Below are positions 1-9,595 of a DNA stretch of 64,000 nucleotides, piece after piece. Source of the stretch: Prevotella sp. P3-122 (GTDB taxonomy: Bacteria; Bacteroidota; Bacteroidia; Bacteroidales; Bacteroidaceae); assembly GCF_002251365.1 (NCBI RefSeq), contig NZ_NPJH01000021.1:1-64000 (forward strand), read 5' to 3'. A model generated the notes under the pieces. That model searched no databases. It was not told where the DNA came from and saw nothing but the letters and a program-made list of their open reading frames with translations. Numbering within the stretch: the stretch's first letter is position 1; each line of letters opens with the position of its first letter. Both the position numbers and the translations under genes were made by a program.

Positions 1-1866
1 AATCTCCTGAGTGGAGTTGTACTGGTCGTAAGGATATACGTCCCAACCCTCTATGCGGGTAACGATGTTGCGGCTCTTGGAGAAGTCCCACTCACCCTCG
101 AAGCCGGGGTTCTTTATCAGGTTCTCCATCATCTCGCCGTTCTCTACTGACCAATCGGGCTGAAGGGCAAGGTCGGCAACACGGAAGGTATCGACGGCCA
201 AGCCGTCACGGTATACGAACACACGACGGTCAGGAGTTACGGCATAGCGGTAAGTATGGTACTGGCCGTCGGTGTTGTAGAACGTGCCACCATTCGACGG
301 GTTGGATATGCCCTCGTCGCAGATGTAGGTATCAGCACCATTGTACATGCCCATGCTCTCAGACTTCACATAGCCCTTGAAGCCTGCCTTGTCGCTGCTG
401 ACAGCGAACGGGAAGAACTCCTTGGAAGCGTCATCGGCCTTTACCTTGAACTCAAGGGTATAGCCCTCTGCGCCCGGAGCAAAGTCTGCGTAGGTCTTCG
501 CATCGTCAGTACCACCTGCATAGACAGGATTTGAAGAGATGTCCTTTACGGCAAGGGATGTGCCTTTGCCGGCAAGGGATACGTATGCACGGTTATCACC
601 GCTGCGGAGGATAACCTTGCCGTCGGTACGGTTGAGCCATGAGGTAAGCTTCACACTTACTGTGGTCTCACCGGCACCGGCTGATATGACAGAAGGTGTA
701 ACCTCGAAGCCACTTGTAGCAGACACCTGTATGTCGTTCTGCAAATTGGCACCGCTCACTGTGAAGGTCGCGCTGTTTCCTGTACCATCGATAACAAGTG
801 AATCTGTTGATGCCGTCAGGCTGGCGAAGGCAGGAGCATAGGCACCTGTGGTGTCATAGGTGAAGTATGCTATATCGGCACCATTGTTCTGGAAACCTAC
901 AGTTGCGGCAACGTTGCGGTCAACGCCAGTGAGCTTGACATCATCGACCTTAAGTGAACTGATGGATGCACCCCACTTGTCGCGCTCTATGTAGCAGATT
1001 ATGCGTATCTGCTTGGTATTGGCAAGAGTGGTGAAGTCAGAGGCGTAGGTCTGGTAGCTGTCACTCGTTACAGGGATGGTAACCTTGTTGGTCGCATTCT
1101 GCAAGTCCTGTATGCGAAGGCTGCCAAAGCGGCTGCCATCGCTCTTTATGCCACCCTTGGCAAGGGCTGAGAACGAATAGGTCTCGTTGGGAGCAACGTC
1201 CACAATCTGGGAAACCTCACCGGCAGACCAGCCGTCGTTCCACATATAGCGGTCCATGGACAACACGTGGTTGTTCTGGTCAACCTCGTTGCTGCGCTCC
1301 TCGGCAACAATCTCCTGAGTGGAGTTGTACTGGTCGTAAGGATATACGTCCCAACCCTCTATGCGGGTAACGATGTTGCGGCTCTTGGAGAAGTCCCACT
1401 CACCCTCGAAGCCGGGGTTCTTTATCAGGTTCTCCTTCATGTCGCCGTTCTCCACAGACCAATCGGGCTGAAGGGCAAGGTCGGCAACACGGAAGGTATC
1501 GACTGCCAAGCCGTCACGGTAGACGAATACTCGCTTGTCGGCTGTAACGGCATAGCGGTAAGTATGGTACTGGCCGTCGGTGTTGTAGAACGTGCCACCA
1601 TTCGACGGGTTGGATATGCCCTCGTCGCAGATGTAGGTATCAGCACCATTGTACAAGCCCATGCTCTCAGACTTCACATAGCCCTTGAAGCCTGCCTTGT
1701 CGCTGCTGACAGCAAACGGGAAGAACTCCTTGGAAGCGTCATCGGCCTTTACCTTGAACTCAAGGGTATAGCCCTCTGCGCCCGGAGCAAAGTCTGCGTA
1801 GGTCTTCGCATCGTCAGTACCACCTGCATAGACAGGATTTGAGGAGATGTCCTTTACGGCAAGGGG
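1..1866 (-). repeat. Tandem intragenic repeat, period 1308 bp
   Basis: Positions 1-558 match positions 1309-1866 with about 18 differences by eye, roughly 97% identity. Ten of the differences cluster in one short stretch around 214-239 of the first copy. The period is exactly 436 codons, so the frame is kept. The repeat probably continues beyond the left edge. Confidence 0.9.
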
Positions 1867-2277
1867 AGTTCCAAAAGACACCATTTCAACGTAAGTTCTT
1901 ACATCACCACTGCGAAGTATGAGACGACCCTCATTACGATTGAGAGAAGAGGTGTTGGTGACAACAACCTCCACAGATTCCGCTCCTGCCTTGATAATAG
2001 CCGGCGTAACAGAAAAGCCGGACGTTGCAGAAACCTGGATATCCTGCTCCAAGCCTATAGCCTCAACAAAGACGGTAGCTGTGGCACCCGTGCCATCCAA
2101 CACAAGCTTATCAGGCATTGTGGATGTTGCACCACGCGCTGCCGCTCCATTCTTGGCTGCAAACTTCACGACAACAGACTCACTGCTGCCACTTGCTAAT
2201 GGAGCCGCATATCCAATACCATGTGTCAGCCCCAACAACAGGGTACTGACGAACAGTTTAAGATAATTGCGTTTCAT
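1..2277 (-). CDS. Secreted multidomain protein with repeated Ig-like, LamG-like and CBM-like domains (partial, 3' end missing)
   Basis: The reading frame is open from an ATG at 2277 to the window edge (759 codons), so the C-terminus is missing. It starts with a signal peptide (MKRNYLKLFVSTLLLGL). After that I see a beta-rich Ig/BACON-like domain (about residues 25-135), then a LamG-like jelly roll (about 138-265), then a domain beginning NLIKNPGFEGEW that resembles carbohydrate-binding modules of the CBM4/9 type. The set then repeats with a period of 436 residues (1308 bp). The LamG/CBM part of the two copies is almost identical in DNA, while the Ig-like parts differ. It begins 10 bp after the GH128 gene, so the two are probably one transcript. 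The likely role is binding of polysaccharide outside the cell. The domain names are inferred from sequence pattern and no catalytic residues were recognised. Confidence 0.8.
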   Translation of the reverse strand, partial: MKRNYLKLFVSTLLLGLTHGIGYAAPLASGSSESVVVKFAAKNGAAARGATSTMPDKLVLDGTGATATVFVEAIGLEQDIQVSATSGFSVTPAIIKAGAESVEVVVTNTSSLNRNEGRLILRSGDVRTYVEMVSFGTPLAVKDISSNPVYAGGTDDAKTYADFAPGAEGYTLEFKVKADDASKEFFPFAVSSDKAGFKGYVKSESMGLYNGADTYICDEGISNPSNGGTFYNTDGQYHTYRYAVTADKRVFVYRDGLAVDTFRVADLALQPDWSVENGDMKENLIKNPGFEGEWDFSKSRNIVTRIEGWDVYPYDQYNSTQEIVAEERSNEVDQNNHVLSMDRYMWNDGWSAGEVSQIVDVAPNETYSFSALAKGGIKSDGSRFGSLRIQDLQNATNKVTIPVTSDSYQTYASDFTTLANTKQIRIICYIERDKWGASISSLKVDDVKLTGVDRNVAATVGFQNNGADIAYFTYDTTGAYAPAFASLTASTDSLVIDGTGNSATFTVSGANLQNDIQVSATSGFEVTPSVISAGAGETTVSVKLTSWLNRTDGKVILRSGDNRAYVSLAGKGTSLAVKDISSNPVYAGGTDDAKTYADFAPGAEGYTLEFKVKADDASKEFFPFAVSSDKAGFKGYVKSESMGMYNGADTYICDEGISNPSNGGTFYNTDGQYHTYRYAVTPDRRVFVYRDGLAVDTFRVADLALQPDWSVENGEMMENLIKNPGFEGEWDFSKSRNIVTRIEGWDVYPYDQYNSTQEI

Positions 2278-2287
2278 GATTGAATAG

Positions 2288-4963
2288 TTAATAGTTAAAC
2301 AATTTAATACTATCGTTTTTAATTCCTTTTTTCTTTCCTATATATTTCTTCCCACGTTCTGGAGCCACATATCCATCAAAGTTCTTACCAGACAACAATA
2401 AACAGGCTGACTGCTGCGTGGAAGCAACTATCGGGTTGACGCCAGTATCTTCCGGTTTCCCTACTGCTATCCACCCGACTTTCTCCGGTTTGACAAGTTC
2501 ATGGGCAACAGACTTCTCTCTGTCCTTGAATATTGTAAAGCTGGATGTGCCTCGTCTCTGCAGTCGCAATGTTGAGGTAATGGTGTCGTTTTCTGTTACC
2601 ATCTGAGCAAAAATCATCGGCGGAACAGCATATTCTGATTTCATTACGACCTGACACATTTCAGTAAGACTACTACCCACAGACGCATCATTGGTATATC
2701 CAACCTCTATCCTACGCCCACAAATACTTCCGCAACCTTCCGATACAGCTAAGTAAGCCAAGTTTTCTGTATGATTAGGTTTATGCAATCGGCCTTCATA
2801 TCTCAGACGAACTTCAAAACCATATCGTGTGACATTACGCACACATATTGCAAAAGCGGTATCGGAAGAACTCTCCTGCGCAGACAATACCACTACAGGA
2901 ATGTCTTCAAAAGATGTGTCAAAAGCCACACTCTTCCATTTCTCGTCCACGCCTTCCACGGTTTTTGCTTCCATCTTCATGCTGCCGTCTGTGTATCTCC
3001 CAGCAGGCATAAGCATTACGGCCAATGTGTCAGGATTGTAGAAAGAGGGATTAAGCTGGTATTCCCATGTACGCAACCTTGCATCAAGTGCCTTGGGTGT
3101 AACCCTGCGCAAACGGGCTGTCAGCGGTAGCTTGTTGCGATAAGTTGCCACTCCCGCAAAAGCCAGTGGAGACGAGGACAAAGGATTACGAAAGAGTAGT
3201 GGTTGCCACTTTTCTCTCAAGACCATCTCGTCGGCAAAGAGCCAGTCAGCAGCATTATTATTAGAGACCGACAACTTTACAGAATTGGACAAAAGACCAC
3301 TCTTGCTGTCATCTTCCGGCACTGACGAGACAGTGTACGAGACATCATTGGCAGGCAGCATGTCAAGCAATGCTCTGCTGGCCGTTGTGGAAAGTATCTC
3401 ATTGCCATCCTCGTACAGGCAGAAATGGCCTACCTGCTCTCCATTGGTATCTGTCCAGCTCAACGCCAGATTGCCTGCAGACGTAATGGAATCGTACATC
3501 AGCACAGGAGCTTCGTTGAAACGCCAGTCCATGACAACATCGTTATCGGGATTATAGAAATAAGGAGCATTATTGCCTGCATAGAACTCTCCTGCCGGAG
3601 TCAGCTTGCCTGTCTTGTCGATAATCATTCGCTTGTCCTCAACCCAGTTGTATATTGAGTAGCGTTCGATGAAACTGCAGGTGTCTAGCATATTGACGAT
3701 ATCTGTCAGGTCGCGTAGCTGCTTGGCATATTGCTCTGACTGCGACGAAGGCCACGACTCCTTGGTCCAGTTGGCACCGTTGTTCCATTCCTTTATCCAC
3801 AGAGGGCGTTTCGTGCGCTCATGCACATTCTTGAGTCTGTCGTACCACTCAGATGCCGACAAGCCACCCCAATAGGCATGTATGACAACATAATCTACAC
3901 GATAGTTTCGCTGACGGCATTGGTTCATGAAATTGTAGAGCCAAGAGAAATCGGTTGTTGCTGGTGAGCCAAGTCTCATGCCGGTCTTCATCATCAATGG
4001 CCACTCCTCAATAGCTTTCTCTACGGACACATTTGACTGCTCGGTATGGTCGGGCTCGTTATACCCCATGAGATGACAGGCATCTTCTATGGTGTACACT
4101 CCGTTCCACATACCGCCAGCTCCCCATTTCTCGGGCACATACTCCTGATTATAGCTCTTTTGGGCATTTAACGGATTTATCGTAGGATGACTTCCCCAAT
4201 TATAATACCACGTTGAATTTGTGAGGCTTGCCTGTTCGGGAGCATATTTCAGTCCTTCAGGCATTTCCGGCCATTTGCTTCCTGCCCATCCTTTCTTAGA
4301 GGTGTAGTGCCATCTGAATACCCTGACAAAGCTGACCTTCCCATCCAGTTCCAAAGGCAACTCCGGTATCTCCAGGTCGGACTTGTCGGCTATGTACACC
4401 CTGCTATAGCCCATTCCATCGGCATTTGTGGCAAAAGTAGCCATATATCCGCGCTTTAGCTTGAACGAGCGGATACTATTGTCAGAACGCAAGGAACGGA
4501 CGAGATTGGCTGGAGCACTGTCGGGAGGACAGTTTGTATAATAATATAATAAGGTGTAGTTGTCCGATTCGCCTTTCATGCCCTGATCGGTGAAGGTGGT
4601 TAGGGGGCAGTAATCTGCAGGGTGAGCCGTAACAACAGTACCAAGACGGTATAGCGATACCCTGGCATTGACATCTGCCTTAAGGGGCTCGCCATTGATG
4701 GTGACAGAGGAAGAAAAACGGGAGAGGAAATCATCGGGCTTGATATTGTCGAAGAACAGCCATGACTCCGTACTGCAAATATCTATCTTTACACCAGAAG
4801 ATATTGCATCGGAGGAAGACAACACATGATAATCAACACTGTCATCCAACACTATGTCGGAAGTAACATGCTGCACCTCTATCTGCTCACGCCCAATACA
4901 GAAAGACTTGAATAAAGCCAAAAACAATACAATACAAAGATAATGCTTCATTATAATATTCAT
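2288..4963 (-). CDS. Secreted glycoside hydrolase, GH128-type (beta-1,3-glucanase-like)
   Basis: The 891-residue protein begins with a signal peptide (MKHYLCIVLFLALFKSFC after a possible upstream Met). The central part, about residues 240-465, has the hallmarks of the glycosyl hydrolase catalytic core family (GH128, Asl1-like). GYNEPD places the probable acid/base at Glu303 and WIKEWN places the probable nucleophile at Glu392. The motifs VVIHAYWGG and YSIYNWVED lie between and after them. Characterised GH128 members cleave beta-1,3-glucan. The N-terminal 220 residues and C-terminal 400 residues are beta-rich and unassigned, possibly binding modules. Two in-frame ATGs (4963 and 4951) are possible starts. 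A promoter-like box lies upstream at 5039-5046, downstream of the regulator gene, so regulator and enzyme may be transcribed separately. The substrate is inferred from family only. Confidence 0.85.
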   Translation of the reverse strand: MNIIMKHYLCIVLFLALFKSFCIGREQIEVQHVTSDIVLDDSVDYHVLSSSDAISSGVKIDICSTESWLFFDNIKPDDFLSRFSSSVTINGEPLKADVNARVSLYRLGTVVTAHPADYCPLTTFTDQGMKGESDNYTLLYYYTNCPPDSAPANLVRSLRSDNSIRSFKLKRGYMATFATNADGMGYSRVYIADKSDLEIPELPLELDGKVSFVRVFRWHYTSKKGWAGSKWPEMPEGLKYAPEQASLTNSTWYYNWGSHPTINPLNAQKSYNQEYVPEKWGAGGMWNGVYTIEDACHLMGYNEPDHTEQSNVSVEKAIEEWPLMMKTGMRLGSPATTDFSWLYNFMNQCRQRNYRVDYVVIHAYWGGLSASEWYDRLKNVHERTKRPLWIKEWNNGANWTKESWPSSQSEQYAKQLRDLTDIVNMLDTCSFIERYSIYNWVEDKRMIIDKTGKLTPAGEFYAGNNAPYFYNPDNDVVMDWRFNEAPVLMYDSITSAGNLALSWTDTNGEQVGHFCLYEDGNEILSTTASRALLDMLPANDVSYTVSSVPEDDSKSGLLSNSVKLSVSNNNAADWLFADEMVLREKWQPLLFRNPLSSSPLAFAGVATYRNKLPLTARLRRVTPKALDARLRTWEYQLNPSFYNPDTLAVMLMPAGRYTDGSMKMEAKTVEGVDEKWKSVAFDTSFEDIPVVVLSAQESSSDTAFAICVRNVTRYGFEVRLRYEGRLHKPNHTENLAYLAVSEGCGSICGRRIEVGYTNDASVGSSLTEMCQVVMKSEYAVPPMIFAQMVTENDTITSTLRLQRRGTSSFTIFKDREKSVAHELVKPEKVGWIAVGKPEDTGVNPIVASTQQSACLLLSGKNFDGYVAPERGKKYIGKKKGIKNDSIKLFNY

Positions 4964-5038
4964 TGGTTAGACATTAAACTGCAACGGGCAAGAATGAAGA
5001 TGTCTGTATCCAGAAATCATTCTGCCCATCCGCAATTG

Positions 5039-5068
5039 CAAAGATAAGGGAAACAACAGGTTTCCAAG
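5039..5068 (-). promoter_or_regulatory. Promoter of the GH128 gene
   Basis: On the minus strand TATCTTTG (5039-5046) matches the Bacteroidota -7 box TAnnTTTG. A CTTG sits 18 bases upstream at 5065-5068, a weaker match to the -33 TTTG. It lies about 75 bases before the GH128 start and inside the gap to the regulator gene. Confidence 0.6.
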
Positions 5069-5130
5069 GTAGAAATAAAGAGAATGCAGATAGATTATTA
5101 AGTAAATACGGATTTTTCGACCTAATATAC

Positions 5131-8100
5131 TTATTTTTCCAACTCATCCTTGACATAATCAGACGGCAACATCCCGAATTCCTTCTTGAAACATGAGGAG
5201 AAATACTTGGGGTCGTTGAAGCCTACTGCATATGCTACATCTGCAATTCGCACTTTGGGATTCTTACGTAGCAGCTCGGAGGCATATTTCATCCTGATGT
5301 TGCGTATGAAGGACGAAGGACTCAACGAGGTAAGAGCATGCAGCTTCTTATATAGCGATGACTTTGAAATATTCATGGCACTGGAGAAGGCCTCAAGGTC
5401 GAACTCCGTATCGGCAAGATGCTGTTGAACACACTCCACACACATAGTGATGAATTGCTCATCTGCCGTACTCAGGGAAACGTCTTTAAGTATGTCGAAG
5501 AATTTGGCATTAATCTCCTTCTCGACATTACACCTGTTGGAAATCAGATTGTCGATACGGGCCAACAGCACTGAGGTATTGAAGGGTTTTGTGATATAGG
5601 CATCCGCACCAGCGCGGTAAGCCTCCGCCCTGTCCTCGTCATCGCGCTTTGCAGTAAGCATGACAACAGGAATGAAACTCATGGACGCATCAGCATGTAT
5701 ACGTCGCGTCAACTCCACACCATCCATGACAGGCATCATAACATCTGTAAGAACAATATCTATTCGTTGTTCTGAGAGCACATCGAGTGCCTCAATACCA
5801 TTATATGCAGAAACGACATTGTAGCGTTGGGCAAGCAGCTTGTACAACATTGCCTGCAAATCCTCATTGTCCTCTACCACAAGAACGGTTGCTCGTGTAC
5901 CTTCCATTACAGGCTCGTCAGCACAAGGACGAGTATCGGCATCATCATCACTACTGGGAATATCGGAGAAATCATCGATTTCATCGGGTTGGAAAGCACT
6001 ACGCTCTATAGGGAGCGTAACTGTGAAGGTTGAGCCCTTGCCGACTGTACTCTCTACACTGATAGAGCCATGGTGCAATTCCACCAGGTCTTTGGTCAAA
6101 GATAGTCCGATACCTGTTCCATAGGTCTTGAACTTACGATGCTCACCTTCATAAAATCTCTTGAACAATTGTGGCAGCTTGTCGGCGGCAATGCCAACAC
6201 CATTGTCCTTAACGGTGAACACCGCTGTCTTATCGTCTATGCAGGTAAGGGTCACCTGTATATATCCCGCAGGGGAATTATACTTTATCGCATTGGAGAT
6301 AAGGTTGTAGATGATTTTATCGAGCTTGTCAGAATCAAAAAATCCCACGATTTCATCGGGCTTACACACCAATGACAAATGGAGGTTCTGCTTATTTGTA
6401 AGTGGACGAATGCTCTCCACCTCGCGTCTGAAGAACTCAGTAAGTGATCCAGACGACACACGGAGATGCAGATTGCCAGTTTCCGACTTCCTGAACTCGA
6501 GTATCTGTTGCAGCAACCTCATAAGCCTGTTGACGTTGCTGTCGATAATCTTGTATGATGTCGATTTCGACGGATCATCATTGAGCAAAGTACTCACGGT
6601 AGCTGAAATAACAGTAAGAGGAGTCATCAGGTCGTGAGTGATATTTGTGAAGAACTGTAGCTTCTTGTGGTTCAGTTCCTCTATGTTCTGTTTTTCAAAA
6701 CGAGCCATCTGAACCTCTCTCCTGACCTTGTCGCGATTTTGGAAGTAGCGCACCACAACAGCCACAGCCACTATCGCTAATACGGTATACAGAACCCACG
6801 CATACCAACGCATATACCAGGGATAAAGAATGACAAGCCGCAACGTTGTCTCCGACTGGCTCCACAGTCCGTTGACATCTGTGGCCTTCAGCCGAAACAG
6901 GTAATTGCCAGGTGGCAGATTGCCATACACGGCATGGCTCTCATGGGCATCAGTATAGTACCAGTCGTCATCATAGCCATCGAGCTTGTAGGAGAAGCGA
7001 ACTCCGTTAAGAGTCTCAAAGTTAAGTGTGGAAAACTCAAAGGTTACGTCACGCTGGTCAGGAGAAAGAACAACCTCATTGCCATAGGGCGGCAATAGCT
7101 GATTGACAGTCCCACGGGCAGAGTCGCCAGGAACAGCAAGCGAGAGGTTGAACACCTTTACATCAGTAATATAAGCCTTTGCTGTTCCCCGATTGCCTAC
7201 AAAAGCTTTCTCATTAAACAGCGAGACACCATTGTAGCCACCAAAACAGACCATTCCATCGGAAGAAACGGCAGAACAGCCATCTGAGAAGTTGTCATCG
7301 TCAACCGCATCATGACGGGAGAAAAGCCTCATCTGCGCAAGTTCTCCGTCTGTGCCGAAAGTCATGCACACAAGGTCGTTGCTCATAGCGACAATGATAT
7401 TGCCATACTTGCCCTCCTCTACGGTACACACATCGCCCACTGGCAGGCCGTATCGCTTGCAGGCATTGACGAAACCGTCACAGCTGGGGTCGTACATGAG
7501 AAGTCCAGACTCCTTTGAGCATGCCCAAACCGTGCCGCGGCGGTCTACAAGCATTTTGCTTACGTTGCTGAGTTTCAGATTTGTGCCAAAAAGATGGTCG
7601 TACTGCTTGATGCGGAGAGACTTGGGATTATGAATATTACCATACAGGTGGAATATACCATTCTGGAGAGTTCCTATCCAGTAGCTTTTTCCGTCTGTGG
7701 CAAGAGAGGAAATCTTGCTGGTAGGAAGGCTGCCGAGTTGCTCACCCTTGAAGTACAGTCCTTTGCCGTTGGCATAACGGACAGACAGTCCCTTGTAAGT
7801 TCCCAAAAGCAAGTTGCCACTTTTATCAGCAAGCAACGAGTAGACACAATTATCATTCAGCCATGGGGTGTTATCTATGTTGTATGTTTCCGCAATGGTA
7901 CCATCACGCAACACCACTACCCCCTTCCGTTCTGTAGCCACAAAGACGTCATTGCCGATAGTAGCAAAGGCGTTGACGCTTGTCGAAAGATCAATGTGTG
8001 AGTATTGGTTCTGTTCTCTCATATCGGCAACGACAAGGCCCTTGCCATGAAGACCAACGAGTAGATGGCTATTGTCAATAAATCCCAAAGAAGTAATGTA

Positions 8101-9201
8101 GTCTTTGTAAAGTATGCCTATTGGCAGCTGCCACTTTGTAAAAGGTGTTTGCCGCACCGACGCCGACACTATGCCTCTATGGGTACCACAAATCCACAGC
8201 TGACCGCTCTTGTCGCAGAAAAAAGAGTTTGCCCCTTGTCCAAAAAAGTCTGGGCCAGGTTCACACGCCTTTGGCAGCAGCATTATTTCATCGGTTCCAT
8301 CGGTATTGTCGATCATAGCCAGACCGTTTGGCATGCCAATCCATGTCAGGCCCGTAACGTTCTCATGCTCGATATCCCAAATGATGTTTGACGTCAACTG
8401 TCCACCAGTCGTGTCGATCGTAAAGTTAGTAAACCGCAAAGGGGTACCCGTATCAAGGGGATTGTAAATCTTGTACAATCCACTACCCCATGTGCCGACC
8501 CACAACGTTCCATCCAAATCCTCATACACGCATTGAGCAGAATGTTGGGTGTTGAACGGCGGCAGCTCATACCATTGCTTGATACGCTTATCGTAACGGT
8601 AGAGTCCCCTGTCCCATGTTCCCACCCACAACATGCCATTGCGTCCCTCATAGAGACAAGACACCGACGAGTGCGGAACCTTGGAGTTGCCGCGCTGGTC
8701 GCACAATAGCTCAAAGGAGTCATCCTTTCGACTATAGGAATAGAGTCCGCCCTCAGTACCAACATACATTCTTCCATCCGACATGACGAGTATACGATTG
8801 ACGGCATCACAATTGTCAAAATCGGTGAAATGGTATGTTTTTGTCAGTCCCGTTCGCATATCCATGCAGCAAAGTCCATTCTTTGTTCCTATCCAGAGAT
8901 TGCAGTCTTTGTCATCGGTAATGTAGGTAATGTTGTCTGACGGGAGAAGGAAAGGAGTGTGTTCTGTATTGCGGAAGCTCTTGATGTGAAAGCCATCGTA
9001 GCGGTAAAGTCCATTTTTTGTTCCTATCCATACAAAGCCCAGCCGATCCTGATGCATACAGCGAACCTCATCAATAGGCAGCTTATCGATGGCATTGAAT
9101 TTGCGAAAAGCGAAACGACCGCTGTCAACAGCCACTGCTGCATGGCATAACGACAGTAATAGCAACAGTAATATAATAATGTGTGATTGTCTATGGTTCA
9201 T
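5131..9201 (-). CDS. Hybrid two-component system regulator (HTCS)
   Basis: The protein has 1356 residues with every module of a Bacteroidota hybrid two-component system on one chain. A signal peptide (about 1-24) is followed by periplasmic beta-propeller repeats of the Reg_prop type (VWIGTKNGLYRYD, LWVGTWGSGLYKI and others). A Y_Y_Y-like domain follows (about 690-780), then a membrane segment near 795-815. The histidine kinase has THDLMTPLT with His856 and an ATPase domain (DNGVGIA, GTGIGLSL). The receiver has LTDVMMPVMDG with Asp1153, and the end is an AraC-type helix-turn-helix. Such proteins sense oligosaccharides in the periplasm and switch on neighbouring polysaccharide genes. The adjacent GH128 and carbohydrate-binding genes are the probable targets, which is inference. 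The H-box reads HDLMTP rather than the common HELRTP. Confidence 0.95.
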   Translation of the reverse strand: MNHRQSHIIILLLLLLSLCHAAVAVDSGRFAFRKFNAIDKLPIDEVRCMHQDRLGFVWIGTKNGLYRYDGFHIKSFRNTEHTPFLLPSDNITYITDDKDCNLWIGTKNGLCCMDMRTGLTKTYHFTDFDNCDAVNRILVMSDGRMYVGTEGGLYSYSRKDDSFELLCDQRGNSKVPHSSVSCLYEGRNGMLWVGTWDRGLYRYDKRIKQWYELPPFNTQHSAQCVYEDLDGTLWVGTWGSGLYKIYNPLDTGTPLRFTNFTIDTTGGQLTSNIIWDIEHENVTGLTWIGMPNGLAMIDNTDGTDEIMLLPKACEPGPDFFGQGANSFFCDKSGQLWICGTHRGIVSASVRQTPFTKWQLPIGILYKDYITSLGFIDNSHLLVGLHGKGLVVADMREQNQYSHIDLSTSVNAFATIGNDVFVATERKGVVVLRDGTIAETYNIDNTPWLNDNCVYSLLADKSGNLLLGTYKGLSVRYANGKGLYFKGEQLGSLPTSKISSLATDGKSYWIGTLQNGIFHLYGNIHNPKSLRIKQYDHLFGTNLKLSNVSKMLVDRRGTVWACSKESGLLMYDPSCDGFVNACKRYGLPVGDVCTVEEGKYGNIIVAMSNDLVCMTFGTDGELAQMRLFSRHDAVDDDNFSDGCSAVSSDGMVCFGGYNGVSLFNEKAFVGNRGTAKAYITDVKVFNLSLAVPGDSARGTVNQLLPPYGNEVVLSPDQRDVTFEFSTLNFETLNGVRFSYKLDGYDDDWYYTDAHESHAVYGNLPPGNYLFRLKATDVNGLWSQSETTLRLVILYPWYMRWYAWVLYTVLAIVAVAVVVRYFQNRDKVRREVQMARFEKQNIEELNHKKLQFFTNITHDLMTPLTVISATVSTLLNDDPSKSTSYKIIDSNVNRLMRLLQQILEFRKSETGNLHLRVSSGSLTEFFRREVESIRPLTNKQNLHLSLVCKPDEIVGFFDSDKLDKIIYNLISNAIKYNSPAGYIQVTLTCIDDKTAVFTVKDNGVGIAADKLPQLFKRFYEGEHRKFKTYGTGIGLSLTKDLVELHHGSISVESTVGKGSTFTVTLPIERSAFQPDEIDDFSDIPSSDDDADTRPCADEPVMEGTRATVLVVEDNEDLQAMLYKLLAQRYNVVSAYNGIEALDVLSEQRIDIVLTDVMMPVMDGVELTRRIHADASMSFIPVVMLTAKRDDEDRAEAYRAGADAYITKPFNTSVLLARIDNLISNRCNVEKEINAKFFDILKDVSLSTADEQFITMCVECVQQHLADTEFDLEAFSSAMNISKSSLYKKLHALTSLSPSSFIRNIRMKYASELLRKNPKVRIADVAYAVGFNDPKYFSSCFKKEFGMLPSDYVKDELEK

Positions 9202-9240
9202 GTTAAATAATGTGTGATTGTCTATTGTTTATGTTAATAG
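9178..9240 (-). repeat. 31-bp tandem duplication over the HTCS start codon
   Basis: The sequence TGTGTGATTGTCTAT begins at 9180 and again at 9211, giving a 31-bp direct duplication. The gene-proximal copy holds the ATG at 9201. In the distal copy the matching CAT has become TAT, so only one start codon remains. Confidence 0.8.
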
Positions 9241-9261
9241 TAATATTTTGAAACGCGATGA

Positions 9262-9293
9262 CAAAGTTAAGCTTTTTCTTTCTTATCTCCAAG
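9262..9293 (-). promoter_or_regulatory. Promoter of the HTCS gene
   Basis: On the minus strand TAACTTTG (9262-9269) fits the -7 box. CTTG (9290-9293) sits exactly 20 bases upstream and matches three of four bases of the -33 box. The start codon is about 60 bases downstream. Confidence 0.6.
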
Positions 9294-9360
9294 ATATCTG
9301 TTATTTTTTATACCCATCAGACATTTCCGATAACACTTCCAAGCACTTGCACCACCATCT

Positions 9361-9449
9361 ACAGTTAGTCCGCTCACCAACAACAGTTAGTCCGCTCGCC
9401 TACAACTGTTAGCTACTCTCACCAACAACTGTTAGCTACTCTCACCAAC
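9361..9449. repeat. Short tandem repeat, four units of 22-23 bp
   Basis: Four head-to-tail units begin at 9361, 9383, 9405 and 9428. The first two read ACAGTTAGTCCGCTC and the last two ACTGTTAGCTACTCTC. It lies in the 394-bp gap between the HTCS promoter and the neighbouring surface-protein gene. The rest of that gap holds a promoter, a terminator and otherwise nothing I can identify. Confidence 0.85.
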
Positions 9450-9535
9450 GCAGCTATCTTGCCTTTACTCCTCACCTACCCTCATTCAGCACTTTAAGAC
9501 ATTGAACATGTACTCACAGCAAGCAGCCCATCTAC

Positions 9536-9565
9536 AAAAAAGTGGGGAATCTCACGACTCCCCAC
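9536..9565 (-). terminator. Terminator of the 98-residue-repeat protein gene
   Basis: On the minus strand a GTGGGGA/TCCCCAC stem with a 10-base loop (9542-9565) is followed directly by a run of six T (9541-9536). It lies 30 bases after the stop codon. Confidence 0.8.
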
Positions 9566-9595
9566 ATTTGATTAATGCTCATTCTTAATCTATTA

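Noticed and set aside
4974..5156. 60-codon open frame between the regulator and the GH128 gene
   Set aside because: It overlaps the regulator's 3' end and the promoter region, and has no protein-like features.
9361..9449. Possible CRISPR array
   Set aside because: The units are directly adjacent without spacers, only four copies exist, and no cas genes are present.
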